The notes beneath the pieces are model-generated. The model made no database searches and was not told the DNA's origin. It saw only the letters and a program-made list of their open reading frames with translations. Both the position numbers and the translations under genes were made by a program. Shown here piece after piece: positions 19,369 through 28,398 of a stretch of 64,000 bases of DNA. The stretch spans positions 806,001-870,000 of the forward strand of contig NZ_AP025487.1 of the NCBI RefSeq assembly GCF_024347475.1. Direction: 5' to 3'. Positions within the stretch are counted from its first letter, which is position 1; the number at the start of each line of letters is the position of its first letter. This DNA is from Vibrio fortis. Lineage in GTDB: Bacteria; Pseudomonadota; Gammaproteobacteria; Enterobacterales; Vibrionaceae.

Positions 19369-20223
19369 ATGCAATCTGCCTATACGGTTGAAAGTGCATT
19401 AAAAGCAGCAATCGTACAGCTTCAAGAGGGCGAGAATACATCGCCCTCTATTGATGCCGCTGTGCTGCTTTGCCACACGCTTGATAAACCTCGCTCCTAC
19501 CTTCTTACCTGGCCAGAAAAACATCTGACTCTCGAACAAGAACAGCATTTCAATGAACTGCTAACACGCAGACTCACTGGAGAACCGGTCGCGTATATCG
19601 TCGGCGAGCGAGAGTTTTGGTCACTACCATTGAAAGTTTCTCCTTCAACTTTGATTCCTCGACCTGACACTGAGCGTTTGGTTGAAGTCGCGTTGGATAA
19701 AACATTCGGTAAGACAGGTGAGATCCTAGATTTAGGTACGGGGACAGGAGCCATTGCCTTAGCTCTGGCTTCTGAAATGCCGAATCGTCGTGTAACGGGG
19801 ATTGATCTACGACCTGAAGCACAGCAACTTGCCACTGAGAATGCAGCACGTCTTAATATCACCAACACTACGTTTTTAAATGGCAGTTGGTTTGAGCCGT
19901 TACCTGAACACAGTCGTTTTTCATTGATAGTGTCGAATCCACCTTATATCGAGAAAGATGATCCGCATCTCTCTCAAGGGGATGTGCGTTTCGAGCCTAT
20001 TACAGCGCTGGTTGCCGAAGAGAAAGGGTTAGCTGACATCAAGCACATTGCTGATAAGGCTCGCCATTATCTAGAAGCTGATGGTTGGTTGGCATTTGAG
20101 CATGGTTACGATCAAGGAGATGCGGTTCGCGAGATCATGCAGGCCTTGGGTTATTTAGACGTCATGACAGAAAAAGACTATGGCGGTAATGATAGAGTCA
20201 CATTGGGGCGCTATCTACCTTAG
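19369..20223 (+). CDS. prmC: Release-factor glutamine methyltransferase PrmC
   Basis: PrmC N5-methylates the GGQ glutamine of RF1 and RF2. The 284-residue protein has an N-terminal helical domain, the SAM-binding ILDLGTGTGAIALALA (about residue 120) and the substrate motif NPPY (about 188). It is five bases downstream of prfA, consistent with translational coupling of enzyme and substrate. Confidence 0.97.
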   Translation: MQSAYTVESALKAAIVQLQEGENTSPSIDAAVLLCHTLDKPRSYLLTWPEKHLTLEQEQHFNELLTRRLTGEPVAYIVGEREFWSLPLKVSPSTLIPRPDTERLVEVALDKTFGKTGEILDLGTGTGAIALALASEMPNRRVTGIDLRPEAQQLATENAARLNITNTTFLNGSWFEPLPEHSRFSLIVSNPPYIEKDDPHLSQGDVRFEPITALVAEEKGLADIKHIADKARHYLEADGWLAFEHGYDQGDAVREIMQALGYLDVMTEKDYGGNDRVTLGRYLP

Positions 20224-20269
20224 TGTCGGTGTTTGATAAAACGCCAATTAGAGAAATTAAAGGGATATC

Positions 20270-20653
20270 ATGTACGAAGGTTTAAAACATTTTCACCTAT
20301 TGACGGTTGGGCTTAGTGCTCTGCTACTGTCGGTTCGCTATGCACTTATGATGGCAAACTCGCCAATGCTGAAGCATCCATTCCTGCAGCGCTTCCCGCA
20401 CATTAACGACTCACTACTGCTTCTATCTGGTATTGGTCTGATCTTGATTACGGGTTTCATTCCATTTACTCCAGCAGCGCCGTGGCTAACAGAGAAACTG
20501 ACTTGTGTTATGGCTTACATCGCATTGGGTTTCTTTGCGCTTAAGTTTGGTAAAAACAAGCTACTTAGAACATTTTCATTTTTCGGCGCGTTAGGTTGGT
20601 TGGCGATGGCAGGTAAGATTGCCATGACCAAGACACCAACATTTTTTGGCTAA
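20270..20653 (+). CDS. sirB2: SirB2-family membrane protein
   Basis: Encodes 127 residues with about four hydrophobic segments (around 10-28, 45-65, 74-92 and 100-118), matching the SirB2/YchQ family of small inner-membrane proteins of unknown function. The assignment rests on its length, topology and position between prmC and sirB1, a conserved gammaproteobacterial arrangement. The original link to Salmonella sirB regulation does not define a biochemical role. Confidence 0.85.
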   Translation: MYEGLKHFHLLTVGLSALLLSVRYALMMANSPMLKHPFLQRFPHINDSLLLLSGIGLILITGFIPFTPAAPWLTEKLTCVMAYIALGFFALKFGKNKLLRTFSFFGALGWLAMAGKIAMTKTPTFFG

Positions 20654-20701
20654 TAATCACCTTATTTCGGTAAGTTATCTTAGTATTTCGGTTAATTATC
20701 T

Positions 20702-21511
20702 ATGTACGAATTTTTTGACGAAGACTTTGACCAGCTAGAGCTGGTGGAAGGTGCTTTGATCTTAAATAAAGCGGTAAACCCTGAGACTCAAGACAAGTGG
20801 GCAGAGCTAGAGCTGGCTCGACTGTTGGAAGATGCTGAGCAAGCATTGGTGCATGAGACGGACGAACAGCAAAAGTTTGAATCTTTCATCCGCTTATTCT
20901 TCTACGAGTGGGGTTTTGCTGGAGATAAAGATGCGTATTTCTCTTCAGATAATGCCTTTATTGATAAGGTGTTAGAGCGCAAAAAGGGCGTGCCAGTTAG
21001 CTTAGGTGCTATCTTTTTGTACCTAGGTCGTAAGTTAGGTTTCCCTGTTGATGGTGTCTCTTTCCCGACGCAGTTTCTACTCAAGGTGACTTGGTACGGC
21101 CAGACGCCAGTTTACATTAACCCATATAATGGCGAGTATGTTGGGCAACAAACCCTGCGTGCTTGGTTGATTGGCCATGATGGCCCGCTTGCTGAAGTGA
21201 AGAGCGAACATCTTGAAGTGGCTGATCACCCAACGATTATCGGCAAGTGGTTAGCGTTGTTGAAAAGCGCATTGCTGCGAGAAGAGCGCTATACTCTTGC
21301 ACTGAAGTGTACCGATTTAGCTCTGACTTTCGTACCCGATGATCCGTACGAGATTCGCGATCGTGGCTTTATTTATCAGCAACTTGATTGCCACCAAATC
21401 GCTGCGACCGACTATCAGTATTTTATTGACCAATGCCCAGATGACCCTGCGTCTGAGTTACTTAAATCTCAAGTGAATGCGATGAACGAAAAAGTCGTTG
21501 TGGTTCACTAA
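20702..21511 (+). CDS. sirB1: SirB1-family transglutaminase-like/TPR protein
   Basis: Encodes 269 residues of the SirB1/YchA family: an N-terminal transglutaminase-like fold (RKKGVPVSLGAIFLYLGRKLG, FPTQFLLKV, INPYNGEYV) followed by a helical TPR-like C-terminus (about 180-265, with RYTLALKCTDLALTFVPDDP). Members generally lack a demonstrated activity. It lies between sirB2 and kdsA. Confidence 0.87.
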   Translation: MYEFFDEDFDQLELVEGALILNKAVNPETQDKWAELELARLLEDAEQALVHETDEQQKFESFIRLFFYEWGFAGDKDAYFSSDNAFIDKVLERKKGVPVSLGAIFLYLGRKLGFPVDGVSFPTQFLLKVTWYGQTPVYINPYNGEYVGQQTLRAWLIGHDGPLAEVKSEHLEVADHPTIIGKWLALLKSALLREERYTLALKCTDLALTFVPDDPYEIRDRGFIYQQLDCHQIAATDYQYFIDQCPDDPASELLKSQVNAMNEKVVVVH

Positions 21512-21518
21512 TTAATAA

Positions 21519-22388
<870 letters not shown>

Positions 22389-22406
22389 TCGTTATCGTTA
22401 AGTAAT

Positions 22407-22434
22407 AAAGCTGGCATTAGGCCAGCTTTTTTTA
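22407..22434 (+). terminator. Terminator of the hemA-kdsA operon
   Basis: AAGCTGGC-ATTAG-GCCAGCTT with seven T residues, about 20 bp after the kdsA stop. Confidence 0.88.
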
Positions 22435-22847
22435 TGTCTGTTATTTGTATTTTTGCAGAGGCTAGAGCCACAGCTGATCATTATTAGGCGTACTTATAGA
22501 TGTTATATTATAACAATAAGTAGTTGATAACCATTGTAAATTTGATTTTAAGTTACCTTTAATTGTTGATTGGTTAATCAATATCACAAATGGTCCGAAA
22601 ACGCATGAAAACGTTTGCTTGTGATCACTTATTGACTGAAATGCAACTTTGTTTGTTTGTTACACAGTCGATAGCTGATTAAGGTGATCTATCCTACATA
22701 AATATGAAATCACTCTGTTAGGTTTACCTTCTTAATTTAAACTACTTCAAGTTTTACTATCCTTTAACGACGTTTGCCAAACAAGCGTCCGTTTAATCTG
22801 GATGATTTTAAAGCAGTGGATTCCCCTAAAAGTTCAAAGGTATGACA
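22435..22847 (+). promoter_or_regulatory. Long 5' region of nutA
   Basis: Over 400 bp of AT-rich non-coding sequence precedes nutA. Visible dyads are TTGATT-GGTT-AATCAA (22566-22581), with arms too far apart for an FNR box, and GTGATCAC (22621-22628), too compact for a CRP site. No confident -35/-10 pair, RNA gene or small reading frame was found. The length suggests regulation, but the regulator is not identifiable by eye. Confidence 0.4.
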
Positions 22848-24509
22848 ATGAAGCAACGCCTTATTCTAAAGACAGCACTAAGTGCTGCGATCCTAGCAAC
22901 TCTTGCCGGTTGTGCATCTCAACCAGCTCAAGAGTGGGAAAACGATAAAACTTACAAGCTAACTGTTCTGCACACCAACGACCACCACGGTCGCTTCTGG
23001 CAGAATAAATACGGTGAGTACGGCATGGCCGCTCGTAAGACTCTGATCGACGAGCTTCGTGAAGAGATTCGTGCAGAAGGTGGTAGCGTGCTGCTTCTAT
23101 CTGGTGGTGACATCAACACTGGTGTTCCAGAGTCAGACCTACAAGATGCTGAGCCAGATTTCAAAGGCATGAACAAGATCGGTTACGATGCAATGGCACT
23201 AGGTAACCACGAGTTTGATAACTCTCTAGATGTGCTAGCTAAGCAGATTGATTGGGCTAACTTCCCTATGCTATCTGCAAACATCTACGACAAAGCTACA
23301 GGTGAGCGCAAGTTCCAAGCTTACGAGATGTTTGAAAAACAAGGCATCAAGATTGCTGTTATCGGTCTAACAACAGAAGATACCGCTAAGATCGGTAACC
23401 CAGAGTTTATTGCTGGTATCGACTTCCGTGACCCTAAAGAAGAAGCGAAAGCACTTATCGCTGAACTGAAGGAAACAGAAAAGCCGGATCTTATCTTCGC
23501 AGTAACTCACATGGGTCACTACGAAAATGGTCAGCGCGGCGTTAACGCACCGGGTGACGTTGCACTAGCTCGCTACCTAAACGAAGGCGACCTAGACATG
23601 ATCGTTGGTGGTCACTCTCAAGAGCCTGTATGTATGGAAGGCCCGAACGTGGCGAAGAAAAACTTCAAGCCAGGTGATGAGTGTAAGCCAGACGTACAAA
23701 ACGGTACTTACATTGTTCAAGCTCACGAGTGGGGTAAATACGTAGGCCGTGCTGATTACGAATTCCGTAACGGCGAGCTAGAGATGGTAAGCTACGATCT
23801 AATCCCAGTTAACCTTAAGAAGAAGGTTAAGATCGACGGTAAGAAACAACGTGTTCTTATCCAAGATGAGATTGCTCAAGATCCAGAACTACTAGAGTTC
23901 CTACGTCCATTCCAAGAGCAGGGCCAAGCTCAGCTTGAAGTTAAGATTGCTGAAACAAATGGCAAGCTTGAAGGTGACCGTAACGTTGTTCGTTTCCAAC
24001 AAACAAACCTTGGCCGTCTGATCGCAACCTCTCACATGGAGCGCGCTAAAGCTGACTTCGCTGTGATGAACTCTGGTGGTGTTCGTGATTCTATCGAAGC
24101 GGGTGAAGTAACGTACAAAGACGTACTAACGGTTCAACCATTTGCAAACATCCTAACTTACACTGACATGACAGGTGCTGAAGTACTGGATTACCTAAAT
24201 GTTGTTGCAACGAAACCAATCGACTCTGGTGCTTACGCTCAATTCGCTGGTATCTCAATGACAGTAGAAAACGGCAAAGTGTCCAACGTATTCATTGGTG
24301 GTAAGCAGCTTCGTCTAGACGAAACGTACCGCTTCACTGTACCAAGCTTTAACGCGGCGGGCGGTGACGGTTACCCTAAACTAACGGGTCACCCAGGTTA
24401 CGTAAACACTGGTTTTGTTGATGCTGAAGTACTAAAAGAGTACCTAGAAGCGAACAGCCCAGTAGACGTAAACGCATACGCACCATCTGGTGAAATGGTT
24501 TACAAATAA
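22848..24509 (+). CDS. nutA: 5'-nucleotidase / UDP-sugar hydrolase lipoprotein NutA
   Basis: Encodes 553 residues of the UshA/NutA family. The start at 22848 is chosen because AAAGG lies seven bases upstream; an ATG six bases earlier is too close. A lipoprotein signal (LATLAGCASQ, lipid Cys about residue 22) precedes the metallophosphatase domain, with metal ligands in LHTNDHHGRF, GNHEFD and GGHSQ, and the C-terminal nucleotide-binding domain (MNSGGVRDSI, SFNAAGGDGYPK). Vibrio NutA is a surface lipoprotein that dephosphorylates external nucleotides so nucleosides can be taken up. Codons CTA and CAA/CAG typical of highly expressed genes are frequent. Confidence 0.93.
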   Translation: MKQRLILKTALSAAILATLAGCASQPAQEWENDKTYKLTVLHTNDHHGRFWQNKYGEYGMAARKTLIDELREEIRAEGGSVLLLSGGDINTGVPESDLQDAEPDFKGMNKIGYDAMALGNHEFDNSLDVLAKQIDWANFPMLSANIYDKATGERKFQAYEMFEKQGIKIAVIGLTTEDTAKIGNPEFIAGIDFRDPKEEAKALIAELKETEKPDLIFAVTHMGHYENGQRGVNAPGDVALARYLNEGDLDMIVGGHSQEPVCMEGPNVAKKNFKPGDECKPDVQNGTYIVQAHEWGKYVGRADYEFRNGELEMVSYDLIPVNLKKKVKIDGKKQRVLIQDEIAQDPELLEFLRPFQEQGQAQLEVKIAETNGKLEGDRNVVRFQQTNLGRLIATSHMERAKADFAVMNSGGVRDSIEAGEVTYKDVLTVQPFANILTYTDMTGAEVLDYLNVVATKPIDSGAYAQFAGISMTVENGKVSNVFIGGKQLRLDETYRFTVPSFNAAGGDGYPKLTGHPGYVNTGFVDAEVLKEYLEANSPVDVNAYAPSGEMVYK

Positions 24510-24560
24510 TTAGGTAAATAGAGAGTTTAGATTGACTCTTAGAGCCTGATAACTTTAACT

Positions 24561-24587
24561 AAAGCGGTGCTTCTGCATCGCTTTTTG
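24561..24587 (+). terminator. Terminator of nutA
   Basis: AAAGCGGTGC-TTCT-GCATCGCTTT (one G-U pair) followed by TTG. Confidence 0.7.
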
Positions 24588-24610
24588 TTTATCTGATATT
24601 TGGAAAAACC

Positions 24611-25084
24611 ATGACACCGGCCATCAACCTAGCAAAGAAGAAAAAAGTCACTCACACCATCCACCAATATGATCACGATCCAAGCCACGACAGTTATGGG
24701 TTAGAGGCGGTGGAAGCGTTGGGACAAGACCCGAAGAAAGTCTTTAAAACACTGCTTTTCTGTCTGAATGGTGTGGCGAAAGACCTGGCTGTTGCAGTGA
24801 TCCCGGTGGACCAAAAGTTGAACCTGAAACTGGCAGCGAAAGCAGCAAAAGGCAAAAAAGCCGAGATGGCCAACCCGGATATTGCTCAGAAGACGACGGG
24901 GTATGTGGTTGGTGGTATTAGCCCTCTTGGTCAAAAAAAGGCGTTGCCGACCTTTATTCACTCTAGTGCTGAGCCGCAAGAAACCATCTGTGTCAGTGCG
25001 GGTAAACGAGGTTTGGAAATTGAGTTAGCCCCAAGCGACCTTGCCAAACTGACTCGGGCTCAATTTGTCGATTTGTGCCTCTAG
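24611..25084 (+). CDS. ybaK: Cys-tRNA(Pro)/Cys-tRNA(Cys) deacylase YbaK
   Basis: YbaK hydrolyses Cys-tRNA(Pro) made by error-prone ProRS. The 157-residue protein fits the YbaK/EbsC family: YGLEAVEALGQDPKKVFKTLL (nucleotide-pocket region), the conserved catalytic-type lysine in VFKTLLF, and GYVVGGISPLGQKK near residue 105. It stands alone between nutA and convergent rluF. Confidence 0.92.
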   Translation: MTPAINLAKKKKVTHTIHQYDHDPSHDSYGLEAVEALGQDPKKVFKTLLFCLNGVAKDLAVAVIPVDQKLNLKLAAKAAKGKKAEMANPDIAQKTTGYVVGGISPLGQKKALPTFIHSSAEPQETICVSAGKRGLEIELAPSDLAKLTRAQFVDLCL

Positions 25085-25111
25085 TCTGTTCACTATATTC
25101 TCTTCGAATAC

Positions 25112-25143
25112 AAAAATGCCCACTAGTTAGTGGGCATTTTTAT
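25112..25143. terminator. Bidirectional terminator between ybaK and rluF
   Basis: AAAATGCCCACTA-GT-TAGTGGGCATTTTT, nearly perfect and with T runs on both strands, serving the convergent ybaK and rluF. Confidence 0.85.
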
Positions 25144-25162
25144 TAATTCAGTATATTAAAAG

Positions 25163-26293
25163 CTACTTCTTGAGGCTTAATGTACCGCCAACACGTTTTT
25201 TTGGTGCTCGGTTTGAGTCTTGAGTACGAGCCGCTGTCGGTTTGCCATGAGGGCGAGAAGGTGCTTTGCCACGGTTGTCATTGCGCTTTTGGTTGTCTGA
25301 GCGCTGTTGATTGCTCGAGTGTTCTTGGCGATTCGTACGTTGACGCTCACCACGTTGCTGGTCGTCACCATTCGATGGACGTTTGCCGCGCTTAGAGTTT
25401 GGCGCATGACGGAACTCATCGGCATTGTTGCCTTTGAAGGTACGTGGACGGTTCTCTTTCTGATTACGGCGAGCTCTAGAGCCTTGGTTCTCTTCTCGGC
25501 TATCAAACAGTTTTGCATCGGTTGCTTTACGAATGCGTTGACCTTTAGCATTCAGCTTTGAGGCTTCTTCTGTGCTAACAGAACCTTCACACATTGCTAA
25601 GATTTCTGAGATCTCGTCATCACTTAGGTAACGCCATTTGCCATTTGGAATACCATCCAATGAGATGTTCATGATACGCACACGACGTAGCTTGAATACC
25701 TCATAACCTAATGCTTCACACATACGACGAATCTGGCGGTTCAAGCCTTGGGTTAAGGTGATACGAAAAGAGAATTTGGTCTCTTTTTCCACTTTACATG
25801 GCAGAGTAACAGTGTCTAGAATCGGCACGCCTGATGCCATTTTCTTCAAGAACTCGCCTGTGATTGGTTTATCAACGCGAACCACGTACTCTTTCTCGTG
25901 GTTGTTGCCTGCACGAAGGATCTTGTTGACGATATCGCCGTCGTTGGTCAGGAAAATCAAACCGTCTGAAGGTTTATCAAGGCGACCAATTGGGAAAATA
26001 CGTTTATGGTGACCAACAAAGTCAACAATGTTCCCTGGAATATCGCGCTCGGTAGTACAAGTGATACCGGTTGGCTTATTTAGAGCGATATAGATAGGCT
26101 TCTCTTTCGAGCGAACAGGTTTGCCATCAATCTCTACGTCATCACCAGGGAGGACTTTTGTGCCCATTTCTGGTGTTTTACCATTAATGGTGACACGGCC
26201 AGCATCAATCAGCTTGTCAGCTTCACGACGAGAGCAGAAGCCAGTTTCACTGATGTATTTATTGAGACGTTTCGCTTGGGGTTCTTGTGACAT
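25163..26293 (-). CDS. rluF: 23S rRNA pseudouridine synthase RluF with long basic tail
   Basis: Residues 1-60 form an S4 RNA-binding domain ([20 protein letters not shown]) and about 65-235 a pseudouridine synthase domain with the catalytic Asp in [13 protein letters not shown]. RluF modifies U2604 of 23S rRNA. It resembles E. coli RluF most closely ([34 protein letters not shown]). From about residue 250 to 376 the protein is a low-complexity, Arg/Lys/Asn/Gln/Ser-rich tail, longer than in E. coli, probably disordered and RNA-binding. Confidence 0.92.
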   Translation of the reverse strand: MSQEPQAKRLNKYISETGFCSRREADKLIDAGRVTINGKTPEMGTKVLPGDDVEIDGKPVRSKEKPIYIALNKPTGITCTTERDIPGNIVDFVGHHKRIFPIGRLDKPSDGLIFLTNDGDIVNKILRAGNNHEKEYVVRVDKPITGEFLKKMASGVPILDTVTLPCKVEKETKFSFRITLTQGLNRQIRRMCEALGYEVFKLRRVRIMNISLDGIPNGKWRYLSDDEISEILAMCEGSVSTEEASKLNAKGQRIRKATDAKLFDSREENQGSRARRNQKENRPRTFKGNNADEFRHAPNSKRGKRPSNGDDQQRGERQRTNRQEHSSNQQRSDNQKRNDNRGKAPSRPHGKPTAARTQDSNRAPKKRVGGTLSLKK

Positions 26294-26328
26294 GATTTTC
26301 TCTTAGCGTTTCACAACGGAATATAGGT

Positions 26329-26359
26329 AAACAAAAAGCAACTACCGAGTAGTTGCTTT
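26329..26359 (-). terminator. Terminator of smrA
   Basis: On the minus strand AAAGCAACTAC-TCG-GTAGTTGCTTT (26335-26359) is followed by TTGTTT. It lies between smrA and the codirectional rluF. Confidence 0.82.
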
Positions 26360-26432
26360 CTGAGTATGTATCTTTAACTGCGCATAATTTTAGCATCTAG
26401 TGTGAGCTTGAGCACGAATTAAATTTCTTGTG

Positions 26433-27014
26433 CTAACTCATACGCTTCTGATGCCTTTCTCGGTTTTCGAGCTTTTTATCATCACTTTTTCTTAGCATCA
26501 CATATACCGCGCCCGTACCGCCGTGGAACTGCTGCGCAGAATGGACACATTGAACATCGTTAATTTGTGATAGCCAGTTTGCGACGTAGCTTTTCATCAT
26601 CGCTGGTGGGTTAGAGCGTTCGCCTTTACCATGGACAATAATCACAGTCCGAATATCCATACGTAGACACTGACGCAAGAAAGAGAGGATCTCGTTACGT
26701 GCATCTTTAAGCGTTTTTCGGTGCAGATCTAACTTGGCTTGAATTGGGTATTTCCCTAAGCGCAGCTTTTTATAAACGCCATCTTGCACGCCGTCTTTTT
26801 TGTACTCCACAATATCTTCAGGTTTCAGCATCGGAGAGTAGTCTAAAGATAGGTAATCCTTTTCATCGTCAGAGAGCCACATTGCCGCTTCGCGCTTAGC
26901 AAGATGGGATTCGGTGACTCGGTGAACTTTTTGATGCTCCGCGGTATCTTGGTCAATACGCTTAACGTCGCCCATCATTTGTTGGAATAGATCTAGGTCG
27001 TCATCATGAGACAT
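26433..27014 (-). CDS. smrA: Smr-domain DNA endonuclease SmrA (YdaL-like)
   Basis: Encodes 193 residues. A variable N-terminus is followed by a small-MutS-related domain (about residues 95-180) with LDLHRKTL, the VIIVHGKG motif and the late HGGTGAVYVMLRK. E. coli SmrA and SmrB share this domain; the conserved LDLHR and HGKG residues are linked to nuclease activity. The N-terminal resemblance (VQDGVYKKLRLGKYP) favours SmrA over SmrB. The cellular role is not settled in the family. Confidence 0.85.
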   Translation of the reverse strand: MSHDDDLDLFQQMMGDVKRIDQDTAEHQKVHRVTESHLAKREAAMWLSDDEKDYLSLDYSPMLKPEDIVEYKKDGVQDGVYKKLRLGKYPIQAKLDLHRKTLKDARNEILSFLRQCLRMDIRTVIIVHGKGERSNPPAMMKSYVANWLSQINDVQCVHSAQQFHGGTGAVYVMLRKSDDKKLENRERHQKRMS

Positions 27015-27080
27015 AGTGGTTATCTCAAGTTGGAGAGGAATAACGAAAGTATACCTAAGTTATGGGGTGGTTCAAAAACG

Positions 27081-27116
27081 AAAAAACCGGAGCAGACAAT
27101 ATTAGTCAGCTCCGGT
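27081..27116 (-). terminator. Terminator of the 46-residue membrane-protein gene
   Basis: On the minus strand ACCGGAGC (27109-27116) pairs with GCTCCGGT (27086-27093) around a 15-nt loop and is followed by TTTTT. Confidence 0.75.
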
Positions 27117-27171
27117 GCAAAGCATCTTTAAGTCCCAACTTAAACAGGTTGGTGATTAAGGCTTGGCGACT

Positions 27172-27312
27172 CTAGTGAGGAGATTTGTCGGTCATAACCT
27201 TGTAAATGAAGAAGCCTCCATAAAACATCATGAGACCAAGAGCCCCGAAGATTACTATCATTGAAGATAGTCCCACTGCATTACCAAATAGGAGATCTAG
27301 CCAAAAGTCCAT
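27172..27312 (-). CDS. Small single-span membrane protein, DUF3149-like
   Basis: A 46-residue reading frame begins at ATG 27310-27312 with GAGG seven bases upstream. It encodes MDFWLDLLFGNAVGLSSMIV, a hydrophobic helix of about 23 residues, and a short charged tail ending TDKSPH. The LDLLFGNxVGL start and length match the DUF3149 family of tiny inner-membrane proteins of unknown function. It has its own ribosome-binding site, a downstream terminator and an FNR-like box upstream, so it is very likely real. Confidence 0.8.
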   Translation of the reverse strand: MDFWLDLLFGNAVGLSSMIVIFGALGLMMFYGGFFIYKVMTDKSPH

Positions 27313-27370
27313 GTGTATACCTCAAAGTTATGTGACACGTATAATTCTATTAATTGAACCTATCGATTTA

Positions 27371-27384
27371 CTGATCTGGATCAA
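27371..27384. promoter_or_regulatory. FNR-like box upstream of the DUF3149 gene
   Basis: CTGAT-CTGG-ATCAA matches the FNR consensus TTGAT-N4-ATCAA at nine of ten positions. Its centre lies about 65 bp upstream of the start codon of the DUF3149 gene. A -10-like ATTATA on the minus strand (27340-27345) would place the box near -41, a class II activator position. Confidence 0.45.
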
Positions 27385-27502
27385 ACCTGTTGCATAAGTT
27401 AAATCTTTGTTGGTAAGTGTGTGTATTTGGTCACATTCTCATCGTGCTTGGTTGTCTTTTGTTCGAACGGTATAATATTGAAGGAAATAATGAAAAAAGC
27501 GC

Positions 27503-27530
27503 TTGCGGATAAACTCAGATTCCGTATTAT
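27503..27530 (+). promoter_or_regulatory. tRNA-Pro promoter
   Basis: TTGCGG (27503-27508), 16 bp, TATTAT (27525-27530), then the GC-containing discriminator ACGCTCC, about 30 bp before the tRNA. Confidence 0.7.
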
Positions 27531-27567
27531 ACGCTCCATCGACAGGCAGTGAGCCAGTTAGATATCT

Positions 27568-27644
<77 letters not shown>

Positions 27645-27652
27645 CATTAAAG

Positions 27653-27684
27653 AAAGCCGTAGCAGAAATGCTACGGCTTTTTTG
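27653..27684 (+). terminator. Terminator of tRNA-Pro
   Basis: AAAGCCGTAGCA-GAAA-TGCTACGGCTTTTTT, a perfect 12-bp stem with a T run. Confidence 0.9.
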
Positions 27685-27732
27685 CATTTGGGCTTTTTGT
27701 ATTTGAGATCATATAGCTTTAAGCGCTCCGTC

Positions 27733-27766
27733 ATTCCCTAGAGCGACGAAGGAGCGAGTAGGGAAT
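27733..27766. repeat. Imperfect palindrome resembling a dispersed intergenic repeat
   Basis: ATTCCCTA (27733-27740) and TAGGGAAT (27759-27766) enclose 18 bases with two GCGA words. Similar ATTCCC...GGGAAT palindromes are, to my knowledge, scattered in Vibrio intergenic regions. Only one copy is seen in this window. Confidence 0.5.
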
Positions 27767-27787
27767 CTTCTTCCACCACATAAAGAA

Positions 27788-27814
27788 AAGGGCTGACCCA
27801 GCGAGCCAACCCTT
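27788..27814 (-). terminator. Terminator of the secreted-protein gene (element copy 2)
   Basis: On the minus strand AAGGGTTG pairs with CAGCCCTT through one G-U pair and is followed by TTCTTT. Its sequence, including the GACCCAG core of the loop, is close to the hairpin at 802-830. Confidence 0.7.
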
Positions 27815-27841
27815 GAAATATCTTTTCTTCAATCATTCCCG

Positions 27842-28264
27842 CTATTTCACATCGCAAGTGATCGCTTTAATCGGTGTTTCTGATGTTTCAAAGCAAACAT
27901 AAGCATCTACTGGGTTATTCGGACCAACACGAATATAACCTGCTTTAACCGCATCTTCGTCGAACGTGATGGAGTGGGAACTACTTGCCTGGTTATCAAA
28001 ATAGGTCGCTTCAAAGCGGTTGCTCATCTGATCGGCAATACGGTTGCGGGTTGTTGAGGTAGTGAAGGTCACAGTAGCGCATCGCATTGGCGGCTTTTGA
28101 GTAATAAGAAACTGACCACTTTCTTTATCTATTAGACCACCACTGATGTCCGGTTGAATGTCGACTGGCTGAAACTGTTCAACGTGGCAAGTCTCTTTCG
28201 CTGATACGACCGAGGGTACAAAAATAAAAAGACTTAATGTGGTTTTTAAGAAAATGGATTTCAT
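27842..28264 (-). CDS. Secreted protein of unknown function (140 aa)
   Basis: The precursor has a clear signal peptide (MKSIFLKTTLSLFIFVPSVVSA, cleavage about residue 22). The mature part of about 118 residues is rich in Thr/Ser/Asp and has four cysteines (in ETCHVEQ, MRCATV, YVCFET and ITCDVK) that could form two periplasmic disulfides. I do not recognise the family. It is monocistronic, with its own terminator and a promoter overlapped by a perfect inverted repeat. Confidence 0.7.
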   Translation of the reverse strand: MKSIFLKTTLSLFIFVPSVVSAKETCHVEQFQPVDIQPDISGGLIDKESGQFLITQKPPMRCATVTFTTSTTRNRIADQMSNRFEATYFDNQASSSHSITFDEDAVKAGYIRVGPNNPVDAYVCFETSETPIKAITCDVK

Positions 28265-28293
28265 TGACGTTACGCCTTGTCTTGAACGAGCGC

Positions 28294-28321
28294 ATTATAA
28301 TAGCACCGCGATGGTGCTATT
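28294..28321 (-). promoter_or_regulatory. Promoter with operator-like inverted repeat upstream of the secreted-protein gene
   Basis: A consensus -10 TATAAT (minus strand, 28294-28299) is abutted by the perfect inverted repeat AATAGCACC-GCGAT-GGTGCTATT (28299-28321), which fills the normal spacer and -35 region. No good -35 is present. This is the expected position for an activator or repressor site. Confidence 0.55.
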
Positions 28322-28398
28322 CATTGTGAGGATTGGGTCAATCAGGTAATGATTTTATAATGAAAAGGTCACCGTTAAGTGCATGGCTATGATAACCT

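Noticed and set aside
22566..22581. FNR box upstream of nutA
   Set aside because: The TTGAT and ATCAA halves are six rather than four bases apart.
22621..22628. CRP site at GTGATCAC upstream of nutA
   Set aside because: The half-sites touch; the required 6-bp spacer is absent.
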